DNA of 64,000 nt from Orrella sp037026685 (GTDB taxonomy: Bacteria; Pseudomonadota; Gammaproteobacteria; Burkholderiales; Burkholderiaceae_B), in NCBI RefSeq assembly GCF_037026685.1, contig NZ_JBANET010000017.1, positions 1 through 64,000 on the forward strand, given 5' to 3'. This document shows, piece by piece, positions 1 through 10,618 of this stretch. The position numbers were made by a program, and so were the translations under genes. Within the stretch, counting starts at the first letter, position 1; the number at the start of each line of letters is the position of its first letter. A model generated the notes under the pieces. It was not told the origin of the DNA. It did no database searches and saw only the letters and a program-made list of their open reading frames with translations.

Positions 1-29
1 GTCAGTCGGGCATGCTTATGGGTGTTCAT
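1..29 (-). CDS. IS481-family transposase, N-terminal fragment (partial)
   Basis: Only the first nine codons and two bases of a tenth are inside the window, reading MNTHKHARL from an ATG at 29-27. This matches the remembered start of the IS481-type transposase, a DDE-type recombinase with an N-terminal helix-turn-helix. The rest of the gene lies beyond the left edge, so nothing can be said about whether it is intact. Confidence 0.7.
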
Positions 30-126
30 CCGGCCTGGCTCCTTGAGCATTCTGGTGGTTTGGCGATTACCAGTGTCTCAAACCCGGTTCGGATGAACCA
101 TGGATACAACCTATTGAATGTTCACA
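1..126 (-). mobile_element. End of an IS481-family insertion sequence (partial)
   Basis: Read on the minus strand, the sequence starts TGTGAACATTCAATAGG at base 126 and matches my memory of the left end of Bordetella IS481/IS1002 elements, with several differences from IS481 itself. It contains the transposase start codon at 29-27, followed by codons for MNTHKHARL, and then runs off the left edge. The bases just outside, GCTAGT (127-132), fit the NCTAGN target preference of this family. Whether this is IS481, IS1002 or another member cannot be settled from 126 bases. Confidence 0.85.
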
Positions 127-127
127 G

Positions 128-1630
128 CTAGTCGGCCAGCCGCAGCAGGGTGAGCCTGACGCAGGTGCCCTGGCCCGCCGGCGTCGCGGCGTCGACCACC
201 ACCTGGCCCTGGTGTTTCTGGGCGATCTCGCGCACGATGGCCAGGCCCAGGCCGCTGCCGCTCACGCCGGTGCCCAGCACCCGGTAGAAGCGGTCGAAGA
301 CCCGTTCGCGCTCCTGGGGGGGGATGCCCGGTCCGGTGTCGATGACCTCGAGCACCGCGTGCATGCGCTGGTGGGCCAGGCGCACGGTGACGTGGCCGCC
401 CTGCGGCGTATAGCGCAGGGCGTTGTCCAGCAGGTTGTTGAGCAGCTCGGCCAGCAGCAGCGGGTTGCCGAATACCCACAGCGGCCCGTCCGGCGCCTCG
501 AAGCCCAGGTCTATGCCGGTGGCCATGGCCTGCGGCACCCAGTATTGCGTCTGCTCGCGGGCCAGGGCATCCAGATCCAGCCGCTCCATGGACACGCCGC
601 CGGCGTTCTCGGCCTTGGCCAGCAGCAGCAGCTGGTTGACCAGCCGCGTGGCGTGCTCGGAGCCGGCCACCAGCTGGCGCAGGCTTGACTGCATGTCCTC
701 CGGGCTGGCGTTGTGCAGCGCCAGTTCGGCTTGCGTGCGCAGGCCCGCCAGCGGCGTCTTGAGCTGGTGCGCCGCGTCGGCCACGAAGCGCCGCTGCGCC
801 TGCACGCTGGCCGAGAGCCGGCCCAGCAGTTCGTTGACGGCCTCGACCAGCGGTGCGATCTCGGTGGGCGCGGCGTTCTCGTCCAGCGGCGAGAGGTCGT
901 CCGGACGCCGTTCGCGCAGGCGCTGGCGCAGCGCGTTCAGCGGCGCGACCCCGCGCGAAAGCCCGAACCAGACCAGCAGCACGGCGATCGGCAGCACCAC
1001 GAACTGCGGGATGATCACGCCCTTGATGATGTCGTTGGCCAGTTGTTCGCGCCGCTCCAGCGTCTCGGCTACCACCAGCAGCGCGGGCTGGGCCTGGGTC
1101 GAGGCCGCCGGCAGCCAGGTGTAGGCCAGGCGGATGCCGAAGTCGCGCAGCGTATCGTCGCGATAGCTGATCTGCCCCGGGACGGCGGGCGTGCCCGGCG
1201 GCGGCAGCGGCAGTTCGCGGTCGCCGCCCAGGTATTGGCCGTGGCTGCCGGTCACCATCCAGAACACGCTGTCGGCCTGGTCGGTGCGCAGCAGCCGCCG
1301 GGCGGGCGCGGACAGCTCGAGCGCGGCCTGGCCGTCGCGCACCTGGACCTGGTCGGCCAGCACGTGCAGGTAGTTCGACAGCGCCCGGTCGTAAGGGACG
1401 TTGGCGATGTTCTGCGCCACCACGTAGGTGATCGCCACGCTCATGGGCCAGAGCAGGAACAGGGGGGCCAGCATCCAGTCCAGGATCTCGCCCAGCAGCG
1501 AGCGGCGCGGCGGCGCGAAATTGGGTTCGGCGTGGCCGCTTTCGAGGATGTCCAGCGCTTCCTGGTTCAGGCCTTCGTGCGCGCCGGGCCGCGGGGCTTC
1601 AATGCGTGGCGGCGGGGTGGGAGGCGGCAC
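128..1630 (-). CDS. Sensor histidine kinase, TctE-like, partner of the adjacent OmpR-type regulator
   Basis: Membrane histidine kinase of 500 residues from a GTG start that overlaps the end of the upstream regulator gene by 32 bases. There is a long cytoplasmic N-terminus, a first membrane segment near residues 52-73, a periplasmic region resembling the two-component sensor kinase N-terminal domain of TctE proteins, and a second membrane segment near 205-227. The phospho-acceptor is His288 in the motif AAHQLKTPLAG. Further on come the N box (NLLDNALRYTP), the DTGPGIPP box and the GSGLGLAIV box of the ATPase domain. TctE relatives sense tricarboxylates, but nothing here fixes the signal and there is no transporter gene beside it. 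The TAG stop lies inside the target sequence of the adjoining insertion element, so the protein end is just preserved. The exact start is uncertain. Confidence 0.9.
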   Translation of the reverse strand: MPPPTPPPRIEAPRPGAHEGLNQEALDILESGHAEPNFAPPRRSLLGEILDWMLAPLFLLWPMSVAITYVVAQNIANVPYDRALSNYLHVLADQVQVRDGQAALELSAPARRLLRTDQADSVFWMVTGSHGQYLGGDRELPLPPPGTPAVPGQISYRDDTLRDFGIRLAYTWLPAASTQAQPALLVVAETLERREQLANDIIKGVIIPQFVVLPIAVLLVWFGLSRGVAPLNALRQRLRERRPDDLSPLDENAAPTEIAPLVEAVNELLGRLSASVQAQRRFVADAAHQLKTPLAGLRTQAELALHNASPEDMQSSLRQLVAGSEHATRLVNQLLLLAKAENAGGVSMERLDLDALAREQTQYWVPQAMATGIDLGFEAPDGPLWVFGNPLLLAELLNNLLDNALRYTPQGGHVTVRLAHQRMHAVLEVIDTGPGIPPQERERVFDRFYRVLGTGVSGSGLGLAIVREIAQKHQGQVVVDAATPAGQGTCVRLTLLRLAD

Positions 1631-2297
1631 TCTGGTCCCGTTCGAGGCAGTAGCCCAGGCCCCGCACCGTGGCGATCTTCACGCCGCTGGGTTCGAGTTT
1701 CTTGCGCAGGCGGTGCACATAGACCTCGATGGCGTTGGAGCTGACCTCCTCGCCCCATTCGCACAGGTGGTCGACGATCTGGTTCTTGTTGACCATGCGC
1801 CCGGCGCGGGTAAGCAGGATCTCCAGCAGGCTGACCTCGCGGGCCGAGAGATCCAGCGCCTGGTCATCGACCAGGGCGACGCGGCCGGTCTGGTCGAACA
1901 CCAGGCGGCCGTGCCGCAGCACGGTCGAGCCGCCGCCCGCGCCGCGCCGGGTGAGCGCGCGCACGCGCGCCTCCAGCTCGGACAGCGCGAAAGGCTTGGC
2001 CATGTAGTCGTCCGCGCCCAAATCCAGCCCCTTGACGCGCTGCTCGATGCTGTCGGCGGCGGTCAGGATGAGCACCGGCAGGCGCGAGTTGCGCGCGCGC
2101 AGCCGGCTGAGCACTTCCAGGCCCGACAGGTGCGGCAGGCCCAGGTCGAGAATGAGCAGGTCGAAGGGCTGCGCCGAGAGGGCGGAATCGGCCGACAGGC
2201 CGTCCTGTACGGAGTCCACGGCATAGCCGTTGCGGCGCAGCGAGCGGGAAAGGCCGTCGGCCAGGATGCCGTCGTCTTCGGCGATCAGGATGCGCAT
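1599..2297 (-). CDS. OmpR/TctD-family response regulator
   Basis: Response regulator of 232 residues starting at MRILIAEDD. The receiver domain has the acidic pair EDD at residues 6-8, the phospho-acceptor Asp in LLILDLGLP near residue 51, and the conserved Lys in MAKPFALSE. The C-terminal winged helix shows the OmpR-type ending (EVYVHRLRKKL, then RGLGYCL). It is the first gene of a two-gene unit with the downstream kinase, whose start lies inside this gene. A longer open frame extends upstream to 2519, but it would cross the recA control region and lacks homology; the ATG at 2297 begins the domain exactly. Target genes are unknown. Confidence 0.93.
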   Translation of the reverse strand: MRILIAEDDGILADGLSRSLRRNGYAVDSVQDGLSADSALSAQPFDLLILDLGLPHLSGLEVLSRLRARNSRLPVLILTAADSIEQRVKGLDLGADDYMAKPFALSELEARVRALTRRGAGGGSTVLRHGRLVFDQTGRVALVDDQALDLSAREVSLLEILLTRAGRMVNKNQIVDHLCEWGEEVSSNAIEVYVHRLRKKLEPSGVKIATVRGLGYCLERDQSAASHPAATH

Positions 2298-2385
2298 GAT
2301 GAAAAAGCGGGTTCGGCCGTTTTGGCGATGGCCGATTCTGGCATAGCCGCCGCCGGCTTGCCCAGCCGGGATTACGCGGAAATTT

Positions 2386-2415
2386 TTGTCATACTGTTCG
2401 TTTGTACAGTACAAT
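2386..2415 (+). promoter_or_regulatory. recA promoter
   Basis: A -35-like TTGTCA (2386-2391) and a -10-like TACAAT (2410-2415) are separated by 18 bases, and the LexA box lies in the spacer. Transcription from here would give a recA leader of about 115 bases. This is inferred from position and motif fit only. Confidence 0.55.
2394..2409 (+). promoter_or_regulatory. LexA (SOS) box upstream of recA
   Basis: CTGT, eight bases, ACAG matches the proteobacterial LexA operator CTGT-N8-ACAG exactly. It occupies the spacer of the predicted recA promoter, so bound LexA should block RNA polymerase directly. recA is the classic SOS gene, which supports the assignment. Confidence 0.85.
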
Positions 2416-2537
2416 CGGATGCAATAATTTCGCCATAGCGGCAAGGCCACCCGCGGCATGAAGCCGCGGCCGCCAGTTCCGGCACCGCGGGCCCCCTGGG
2501 GCCGGGCGCCTGCCGCCAACCCAAGTCAAGGATGCAC

Positions 2538-3592
<1,055 letters not shown>

Positions 3593-3596
<4 letters not shown>

Positions 3597-4087
3597 CCGA
3601 TGCGCGCGGGCGCGGGCCCAGTCTCAAGGCCCGCGCCGTTGCCTTGCTCTCGCGCCGCGAGCACAGCAGGCAGGAACTGGTCCGCAAGCTGCAGCGCCAT
3701 AGCGAGGATGCCGCGCAAATCGAGGCCGTGCTCGACAGCCTGCAGCAGGAAGGCTGGCTGTCCGAGACCCGCTACGCCGAAAGCCTGCTGCGCAAGCACA
3801 CGGCCCGGCAAGGAACCGCCCGCATCGTGCAGACGCTGCGCCGCAGCGGGGTGGACGAAACCTTCATCCGCCAGGCGCGCGCCGGCCTGCAGGCCACCGA
3901 GTACGAGCGGGCCTGGCAGGTCTGGCACAAGCGCTATGGCGGCAAGCCGGCCGCTACGCCGGCCGAGTATGCCCGCCAGGCGCGTTTCCTGGCCGCGCGC
4001 GGGTTCAGCGCCGAAGTGGTCGGCAAGATACTGAAGCGGGCCGGCGGCGCCGTGGACGACATGCTTGCGGACGGACCGGCCGACTAG
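3593..4087 (+). CDS. recX: RecX regulatory protein
   Basis: Small helical modulator of RecA, 164 residues, that caps or limits RecA filaments. The start is a GTG that overlaps the recA stop (GTGA), so it should be co-transcribed with recA and under LexA control. The sequence shows the family pattern of three-helix repeats, including LLSRREHSRQELVRKL near the N-terminus and GWLSETRYAESLLR in the middle. Its TAG stop lies in a CTAG that also holds the stop of the convergent LysR-type gene. Confidence 0.93.
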
Positions 4088-5016
4088 TCCGACGGCGCGC
4101 CGCGTACCGATTTGATGCCCGCCAGCGTGCGAAAGCACACGTCCTTGGCGATCTGCAGGAAATCCTGGATGTACGAGGCGTCGGCATCCTCGGTGCGCAC
4201 GGCCGCATACAGCGTGCTCCAGAGCCCTTGCGGGCCCAGGCGGCACAGATGCATCCATCCCTGTTCCCGGTATTCGGTCAGCGCCCAGTTCGGCAGCGCG
4301 GCCACCCCGCGATTGCTGGCCACCAGCTGCGCGATGATGGGGGTCAGCTCGGCCCGGCGCACCGCCGCGGGCTCGACGTCGGCCGGATCCAGGAAAGCAC
4401 GAAAGACGTCCAGGCGCTGCTTGTCCACCGGATAGGTAATCAGCACCTGGTCGGCCAGTTGCTGCGGCTCGACGTGCTTGTGCGCCGCCAAGGGGTTGGC
4501 GCGCGCCACCGCCAGCATCATTTCGTAGCGAAACAGCGGCAGGTACTGCACGGCTTCCAGGGGCTGGGGATCGGAGGTGATGACCAGGTCCAGGTCGCCG
4601 CGCACCAGTGCCGGCAGGGGAGCGAAGGAGAACGCGGCGGACAGGTCCAGCGCCACCTCGGGCCACTGTCCGCGAAAGCTGTCCAGCGCGGGCATCAGCC
4701 ATTGGAAGCACGAGTGGCATTCGATGGCCATGTGCAGCCGCCCGGTGCGCCCGGCGGCCAGGCGCTGCAGTTCGCGCTCGGTGGCTTTCAGGCGGGGCAG
4801 CACTTCGTCGGCCAGCGCCAGCACGCGCAATCCCGCCGTGGTCAGGCGGGCAGGGCGCGTGCGGCGGTTCAGCAGGGACACGCCCAGCCGGGTTTCCAGG
4901 TCGCGCAGCTGGTGCGAGAGGGCCGATTGGGTCAGGTGCAGGCGTTCGGCAGCCTCGAGCAGGCTGCCGCCGTCGCGGATGGCGACGAGGGTTTCGAGAT
5001 GACGGATTTCCAGCAT
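4084..5016 (-). CDS. metR: LysR-type regulator, probable MetR
   Basis: LysR-family regulator of 310 residues. The N-terminal winged helix-turn-helix (MLEIRHLETLVAIRDGGSLL, then ALSHQLRDLE) is followed by the periplasmic-binding-like effector domain. It is divergent from metE with a 161-base gap, which is the classic metR/metE arrangement; MetR proteins activate metE with homocysteine as co-inducer. A longer frame from a TTG at 5085 would extend into the control region and is rejected in favour of the ATG at 5016. The CTAG at its end gives stop codons to both this gene and recX. Confidence 0.9.
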   Translation of the reverse strand: MLEIRHLETLVAIRDGGSLLEAAERLHLTQSALSHQLRDLETRLGVSLLNRRTRPARLTTAGLRVLALADEVLPRLKATERELQRLAAGRTGRLHMAIECHSCFQWLMPALDSFRGQWPEVALDLSAAFSFAPLPALVRGDLDLVITSDPQPLEAVQYLPLFRYEMMLAVARANPLAAHKHVEPQQLADQVLITYPVDKQRLDVFRAFLDPADVEPAAVRRAELTPIIAQLVASNRGVAALPNWALTEYREQGWMHLCRLGPQGLWSTLYAAVRTEDADASYIQDFLQIAKDVCFRTLAGIKSVRGAPSD

Positions 5017-5071
5017 GGGGGGCCGTGTCGATGCGTAGCGGGGCGGCGCGCGGCCGCATCGGCGTATTTTA

Positions 5072-5084
5072 TGAGAATTTCTCA
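5072..5084. promoter_or_regulatory. Putative MetR operator in the metR-metE gap
   Basis: The palindrome TGAG-AATTT-CTCA resembles the MetR consensus TGAA-N5-TTCA with one changed base in each arm. A second short palindrome, TTCATGAA (5112-5119), lies about 30 bases closer to metE. Pairs of such half-sites are expected for LysR-type control. The assignment rests on motif and position only. Confidence 0.5.
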
Positions 5085-5177
5085 ATAAATCTATGCTGGA
5101 TTTGATTTTGATTCATGAAGTGGCCCGGGGAGAATGCAGGTTTGTTGCGTAAATCTTCCTGAAGGCGGGCAATTTTT

Positions 5178-7472
5178 ATGACCATCATTCATAACCTGGG
5201 CTTTCCGCGCATCGGTGCGCAGCGCGAACTCAAGCGTGCCGTCGAGGCCTATTGGGCCGGCAAGCAAGACGAGCAGGCGCTGCTGGCCACCGGCCGCGAG
5301 CTGCGGGCGCGCCATTGGCGCCTGCAGGCCGAGGCGGGCATGGCCTTCGTGCCCGTGGGCGATTTCGCCTGGTACGACCATATCCTGGAATGGACCACTT
5401 TGCTGGGGGCGGTGCCGGCGCGTTTCGGCCAGCCCGAGGACGGTCCGGTGGCGCTGGACACCCTGTTTCGCATGGGGCGCGGCAGGGCCCCCACCGGCAC
5501 GCCCACGGCCGCCTGCGAGATGACCAAGTGGTTCGATACGAACTATCACTACATCGTGCCTGAACTGGTGCCGGGCCAGACCTTTCGCATCGCCCGCGAT
5601 AGCCTGTTCGAGCAGGTCGACGAGGCGCTGGCGCAAGGCCATGCGGTCAAGGCGGTGATCCCGGGGCCGCTGACCTGGCTGTGGCTGGGCAAGGGCGACC
5701 GTTATGCCGGCGCGGACGATGCCGCCAAGCTGGAACTGCTGCAGAACCTGCTGCCCGTCTATGAGCAAGTGCTGCGCCGGCTGGCCGGGCAAGGCGTGCA
5801 GTGGGTGCAGATCGACGAGCCCATCCTGGCGCTGGACCTGCCGCCGCAATGGCGCCAGGCCTATGGCCGCGTCTACGCGCAGCTGGCCGGCGCGCCGGTC
5901 AAGCTGCTACTGGCGACCTATTTCTCGGGCCTGCAGGACAATCTTTCCATCGCCGCCGCCTTGCCCGTGGCCGGGCTGCACGTGGACCTGGTGCGCGCGC
6001 CCGGCCAGCTGCAGGCGGTGGTGGACGCCCTGGGGCCGGACAAGGTCCTGTCGGCCGGGGTGATCGACGGGCGCAATATCTGGCGCAGCGACCTGGACGC
6101 CTGCGTGCAGGCGCTCGCGCCCGTGCGCCAGCGGCTGGGCGAGCGCCTGTGGCTGGCCCCCTCGTGCTCGCTCTTGCACGTGCCCGTGGACCTGGCCGAG
6201 GAAACCGAGCTGGATGCCGAGCTGCGCAGCTGGCTGTCCTTCGCCATCCAGAAACTGGACGAGCTGCGCCTGCTGGCCGCGGCGCTGCAAGGCAGCCAGG
6301 ACGCGCAGGTCGGCGCGGCGCTGCAGGCGCAGCGCCGCGCCCTGGCCTCGCGCCGCCAGTCGCCGCGCATCCACAATCCGGCGGTGGCCGCGCGCATGGC
6401 GCAGGCGTCGTCCCTGTCGCGCCAGCGCGAGCCTTTCGCCCAGCGGATCGCCGCGCAGCAGCAGGCCCTGGGCCTGCCAGCGTTTCCGACCACCACCATC
6501 GGCTCGTTTCCCCAGACGGCGCAGATCCGCGCGCTGCGGCGCGACTGGAAGGCCGGGGCCATCAGCGACGCCGCCTATGAAAGGCAGATCCGCGCCGAGA
6601 TCGAGCAGGTCGTGCGCTTCCAGGAAAAAGTGGGCCTGGACGTGCTGGTGCACGGCGAGCCCGAGCGCAACGACATGGTGGAGTATTTCGGCGAGCTGCT
6701 GGCCGGCTTCGCCTTCACGCGCAACGGCTGGGTGCAGAGCTACGGGTCGCGCTGCGTCAAGCCGCCGGTCATTTTTGGCGACGTGGCGCGCCCGGCGCCC
6801 ATGACGGTGGGCTGGTCCGCCTACGCGCAGTCGCTGACCGAGCGGCCGATGAAGGGCATGCTGACCGGACCGGTCACCATTTTGCAGTGGTCCTTCGTGC
6901 GCGACGACCAGCCGCGCGAGCAGACCTGCCGGCAGCTGGCGCTGGCGCTGCGCGACGAGGTGGTGGACCTGGAGCAGGCGGGCATCCGCGTCATCCAGAT
7001 CGACGAGCCGGCCTTTCGCGAGGGCCTGCCGCTGCGCCGCGCCGACTGGCAGGCCTATCTGGACTGGGCCGTCGATTGTTTCCGCCTGGCCACCGCCGGA
7101 GTGCGTCCGGATACCCAGATCCACACCCACATGTGCTATTCGGAGTTCAACGACATCATCGAATCCATCGCCGCCATGGATGCCGACGTCATTACCATCG
7201 AGACCTCGCGCTCGAACATGGAGCTGCTCGATGCCTTCGAGCGCTTCAGCTATCCCAACGACATCGGGCCCGGGGTCTATGACATCCATTCGCCCAACGT
7301 GCCGGACGTGCAGTGGATGGTCGGGCTGATGCGGCGGGCGGCCGAGCGCCTGCCCAAGGAGCGGCTGTGGGTCAACCCGGACTGCGGGCTCAAGACGCGC
7401 GGCTGGCCCGAGACCGAGGCGGCCCTGGCCGGCATGGTGCAGGCGGCGCGCCAGCTGCGACAGGCTGCCTGA
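5178..7472 (+). CDS. metE: Cobalamin-independent methionine synthase
   Basis: Transfers a methyl group from 5-methyltetrahydropteroyltriglutamate to homocysteine, the last step of methionine synthesis. The length of 764 residues is normal for MetE. The N-terminal half begins MTIIHNLGFPRIGAQRELK, typical of the family. The C-terminal catalytic half has the zinc ligands in IHTHMCYSEF, the Glu in VITIETSRS and the Cys in NPDCGLKTR. The signature FPTTTIGSFPQT marks the start of the C-terminal barrel. It is preceded by likely MetR sites and divergent from metR. Confidence 0.97.
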   Translation: MTIIHNLGFPRIGAQRELKRAVEAYWAGKQDEQALLATGRELRARHWRLQAEAGMAFVPVGDFAWYDHILEWTTLLGAVPARFGQPEDGPVALDTLFRMGRGRAPTGTPTAACEMTKWFDTNYHYIVPELVPGQTFRIARDSLFEQVDEALAQGHAVKAVIPGPLTWLWLGKGDRYAGADDAAKLELLQNLLPVYEQVLRRLAGQGVQWVQIDEPILALDLPPQWRQAYGRVYAQLAGAPVKLLLATYFSGLQDNLSIAAALPVAGLHVDLVRAPGQLQAVVDALGPDKVLSAGVIDGRNIWRSDLDACVQALAPVRQRLGERLWLAPSCSLLHVPVDLAEETELDAELRSWLSFAIQKLDELRLLAAALQGSQDAQVGAALQAQRRALASRRQSPRIHNPAVAARMAQASSLSRQREPFAQRIAAQQQALGLPAFPTTTIGSFPQTAQIRALRRDWKAGAISDAAYERQIRAEIEQVVRFQEKVGLDVLVHGEPERNDMVEYFGELLAGFAFTRNGWVQSYGSRCVKPPVIFGDVARPAPMTVGWSAYAQSLTERPMKGMLTGPVTILQWSFVRDDQPREQTCRQLALALRDEVVDLEQAGIRVIQIDEPAFREGLPLRRADWQAYLDWAVDCFRLATAGVRPDTQIHTHMCYSEFNDIIESIAAMDADVITIETSRSNMELLDAFERFSYPNDIGPGVYDIHSPNVPDVQWMVGLMRRAAERLPKERLWVNPDCGLKTRGWPETEAALAGMVQAARQLRQAA

Positions 7473-7606
7473 AACGGCCCGGGGGGCGGTGCGGGCAGGG
7501 GCGGGCATGGCCGCTCCTGCCGTCCGGTTCGCACGGGCGCCGCTGTCTTGTCGCTGCGCTATACTTTGAAACTTTGTTGCCCCGCAGCATCCGTATTGCG
7601 CCTTCC

Positions 7607-8212
7607 ATGCCGCTTTCCTCGCCCACCGTCGAACGCCAGCCGCTGCATACGCGTTCCATCCGCATCCAGTCGTATGGACGCGCGGACGGGCTTTGGGACA
7701 TGGAAGCCGAGCTCATCGACACCAAGGCCTACGATTTCGAGACGCGCGGCCGGCTTCACCGGGCGGGCGCGCCCGTGCATCATATGCACCTGCGCGTGAC
7801 CTTCGACGCCGAATACACCATCGTCGCGGCCGAGGCCGCCTATGACGCCGCGCCCTACGGCCAGGCCTGCTCCTGCATCGAGCCGGACTACGAAAGGCTG
7901 GTCGGCCTGAACCTGCTGCGCGGTTTCCGCCAGCGCGTGCGCGAGCGTTTCGGCCGCGTCCAGGGCTGTACGCACATGACCGAGCTGTCGTTCGTGCTGC
8001 CCACTGCCGCCGTGCAGACCATGGCCAACCGGCGCCGCGAGCAGGCCGACACGGGCCAGCGCCCGTTCCAGCTCGACGGCTGCCATGCCTTGCGGGTGGA
8101 CGGCGCGGTGGCGCGCGAATTCTATCCGCGCTGGTATCAGGCCCCCGAAGGCGCCCGCGGTCCGCAGGGCGCCGATGTTCATTCCTCTTCCTCTCATCCG
8201 ACCGACAGGTAA
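7607..8212 (+). CDS. DUF2889 domain protein
   Basis: A protein of 201 residues made up almost entirely of one DUF2889 domain, a family common in Burkholderiales with no established biochemical role. It has no signal peptide or membrane segment. Conserved-looking stretches include LWDMEAELIDTKAYDF near the N-terminus and a Cys-containing GCTHMTEL segment. The frame is open further upstream into metE, but the ATG at 7607 begins the domain. A TATACT sequence at 7560-7565 could be a -10 element. It ends three bases before sucC, so it may be transcribed with sucCD. Confidence 0.85.
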   Translation: MPLSSPTVERQPLHTRSIRIQSYGRADGLWDMEAELIDTKAYDFETRGRLHRAGAPVHHMHLRVTFDAEYTIVAAEAAYDAAPYGQACSCIEPDYERLVGLNLLRGFRQRVRERFGRVQGCTHMTELSFVLPTAAVQTMANRRREQADTGQRPFQLDGCHALRVDGAVAREFYPRWYQAPEGARGPQGADVHSSSSHPTDR

Positions 8213-8215
8213 CAC

Positions 8216-9376
8216 ATGAAAATCCACGAGTACCAGGGCAAGGAACTGCTGAAGCAATTTGGCGTCCCCGTGCCGCGCGGGATTCCCGCTTTTTCCGTCG
8301 AAGAGGCCGTTGCCGCCGCTGAAAAGCTGGGCGGTCCGGTCTGGGTCGTCAAGGCGCAGATCCACGCGGGCGGCCGCGGCAAGGGCGGCGGCGTCAAGCT
8401 GGCGCGCTCGATCGACGAAGTCCGCAAGCTGGCCGGCGAGATCCTCGGCATGCAGCTGGTGACGCACCAGACCGGCCCGGAAGGCCAGAAGGTCAACCGC
8501 CTGTACATCGAGGAAGGGGCGGACATCCAGAAGGAATACTACGTATCGGTGGTGACCGACCGCGCCACCCAGAAGGTGGCCTTCATCGCTTCCAGCGAAG
8601 GCGGCATGGACATCGAGGAAGTGGCCCATTCCACGCCCGAGAAGATCGTCACCGAGTACATCGATCCGCTGACCGGCCTGTCGGACGAGCAGGCCAAGCT
8701 GATCGCCGACAAGATCGGCCTGCCGGCCGATTCGACCGCCCAGGCGGTGGACGTGTTCAAGAAGCTGTACCAGTGCTACATGGACACCGACGCCTCGCTG
8801 GTCGAGATCAACCCGCTGAACCGCGACAGCAAGGGCAACATCATCGCCCTGGACGCCAAGTTCAACTTCGACTCGAACGCGCTGTTCCGCCATCCCGAGA
8901 TCGTCGCCTACCGCGACCTGGATGAAGAGGATCCGGCCGAGATCGAGGCCAGCAAGTTCGACCTGGCCTACATCCAGCTCGATGGCAACATCGGCTGCCT
9001 GGTCAACGGCGCCGGCCTGGCCATGGCCACCATGGACACCATCAAGCTGTTCGGCGGCGAGCCGGCCAACTTCCTGGACGTGGGCGGCGGCGCCACCGCC
9101 GAGAAGGTCACCGAGGCCTTCAAGATCATGCTCAAGAACAAGAGCGTCAAGGCCATCCTGGTGAACATCTTCGGCGGCATCATGCGCTGCGACGTCATCG
9201 CCGAAGGCGTGATCGCCGCGTGCAAGGCCGTCAACCTGAACGTGCCGCTGGTGGTCCGCATGAAGGGCACCAACGAAGAGCTGGGCAAGAAGATGCTGGC
9301 CGAATCGGGCCTGCCGATCATCAGCGCCGACACGATGGCCGAAGCCGCCACCAAAGTCGTTGCCGCCGTCCGTTAA
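8216..9376 (+). CDS. sucC: Succinyl-CoA synthetase (ADP-forming) beta subunit
   Basis: Beta subunit of the citric-acid-cycle enzyme that interconverts succinyl-CoA and succinate with substrate-level phosphorylation. It has 386 residues, the usual length. The ATP-grasp domain starts MKIHEYQGKELLKQFGVPVP, contains VVKAQIHAGGRGKGGGVK, and is followed by the C-terminal phosphohistidine-binding domain (GAGLAMATMD, then NIFGGIMRCD). It sits directly upstream of sucD with 22 bases between them, as expected for a two-subunit operon. Confidence 0.98.
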   Translation: MKIHEYQGKELLKQFGVPVPRGIPAFSVEEAVAAAEKLGGPVWVVKAQIHAGGRGKGGGVKLARSIDEVRKLAGEILGMQLVTHQTGPEGQKVNRLYIEEGADIQKEYYVSVVTDRATQKVAFIASSEGGMDIEEVAHSTPEKIVTEYIDPLTGLSDEQAKLIADKIGLPADSTAQAVDVFKKLYQCYMDTDASLVEINPLNRDSKGNIIALDAKFNFDSNALFRHPEIVAYRDLDEEDPAEIEASKFDLAYIQLDGNIGCLVNGAGLAMATMDTIKLFGGEPANFLDVGGGATAEKVTEAFKIMLKNKSVKAILVNIFGGIMRCDVIAEGVIAACKAVNLNVPLVVRMKGTNEELGKKMLAESGLPIISADTMAEAATKVVAAVR

Positions 9377-9398
9377 GAATTTGCCAAGGAAACCGTAA

Positions 9399-10280
<882 letters not shown>

Positions 10281-10345
10281 ACCGGCTTGCGCATCGACCG
10301 GCAGGCCGCGACGCCGGCCCGCCGTGTCGAGGCCTCCGTCAAAAG

Positions 10346-10371
10346 CCCTGGCACATGCCGGGGTTTTTTTT
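10346..10371 (+). terminator. Rho-independent terminator after sucCD
   Basis: A seven-pair stem, CCCTGGC and GCCGGGG with one T-G pair and a four-base loop, is followed by eight T residues. It lies 65 bases after the sucD stop. Confidence 0.85.
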
Positions 10372-10447
10372 CGCCTTGGGCCGCCCGAGGCAAAAAGCGG
10401 CCCCTCGGGGCAGGGGCATCTGGCCGAAGGCCCAGCGTGCGGCCCCT
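10372..10447 (+). repeat. GC-rich intergenic repeat, copy 1
   Basis: The segment around GGCCGCCCGAGGCAAAAAG, followed by CCCCTCGGGGCA, closely resembles a second intergenic segment near 44818-44855. A degenerate GGCCCAGCGTG lies downstream in both. It can fold into short GC hairpins. It lies just after the sucD terminator in a gene-free stretch of 338 bases (10281-10618), which otherwise holds only the terminator and a possible promoter. Confidence 0.5.
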
Positions 10448-10495
10448 TGCCGAAATGCTTTCAGTGGCGTGTATTTCCGGTCAGCGAGATGAAAC

Positions 10496-10501
10496 TATAA
10501 T
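10496..10501 (+). promoter_or_regulatory. Possible -10 element upstream of the first TerC gene
   Basis: A consensus TATAAT lies 118 bases before the start of the TerC-family gene, in unusually AT-rich local sequence. No good -35 element is evident. I looked for a manganese riboswitch of the yybP-ykoY type, which precedes some TerC genes, and did not recognise one. Confidence 0.4.
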
Positions 10502-10618
10502 GAAAGAAAATTCCCCATAAGAATTCCGGCGCCCGCATATCGTTCCCCTCGGCTCGCACAAGACGAACAGGCGCCCAGACCGCCAATCAACCATCTTCGC
10601 ATTGCTGGACCGAGGGAT

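Noticed and set aside
2298..2519. N-terminal extension of the OmpR-type regulator
   Set aside because: It would run through the LexA box and recA promoter, and the receiver domain begins exactly at the ATG at 2297.
10502..10618. Manganese (yybP-ykoY) riboswitch before the first TerC gene
   Set aside because: I looked for the conserved core but did not find it; the gap is simply AT-rich with a TATAAT.
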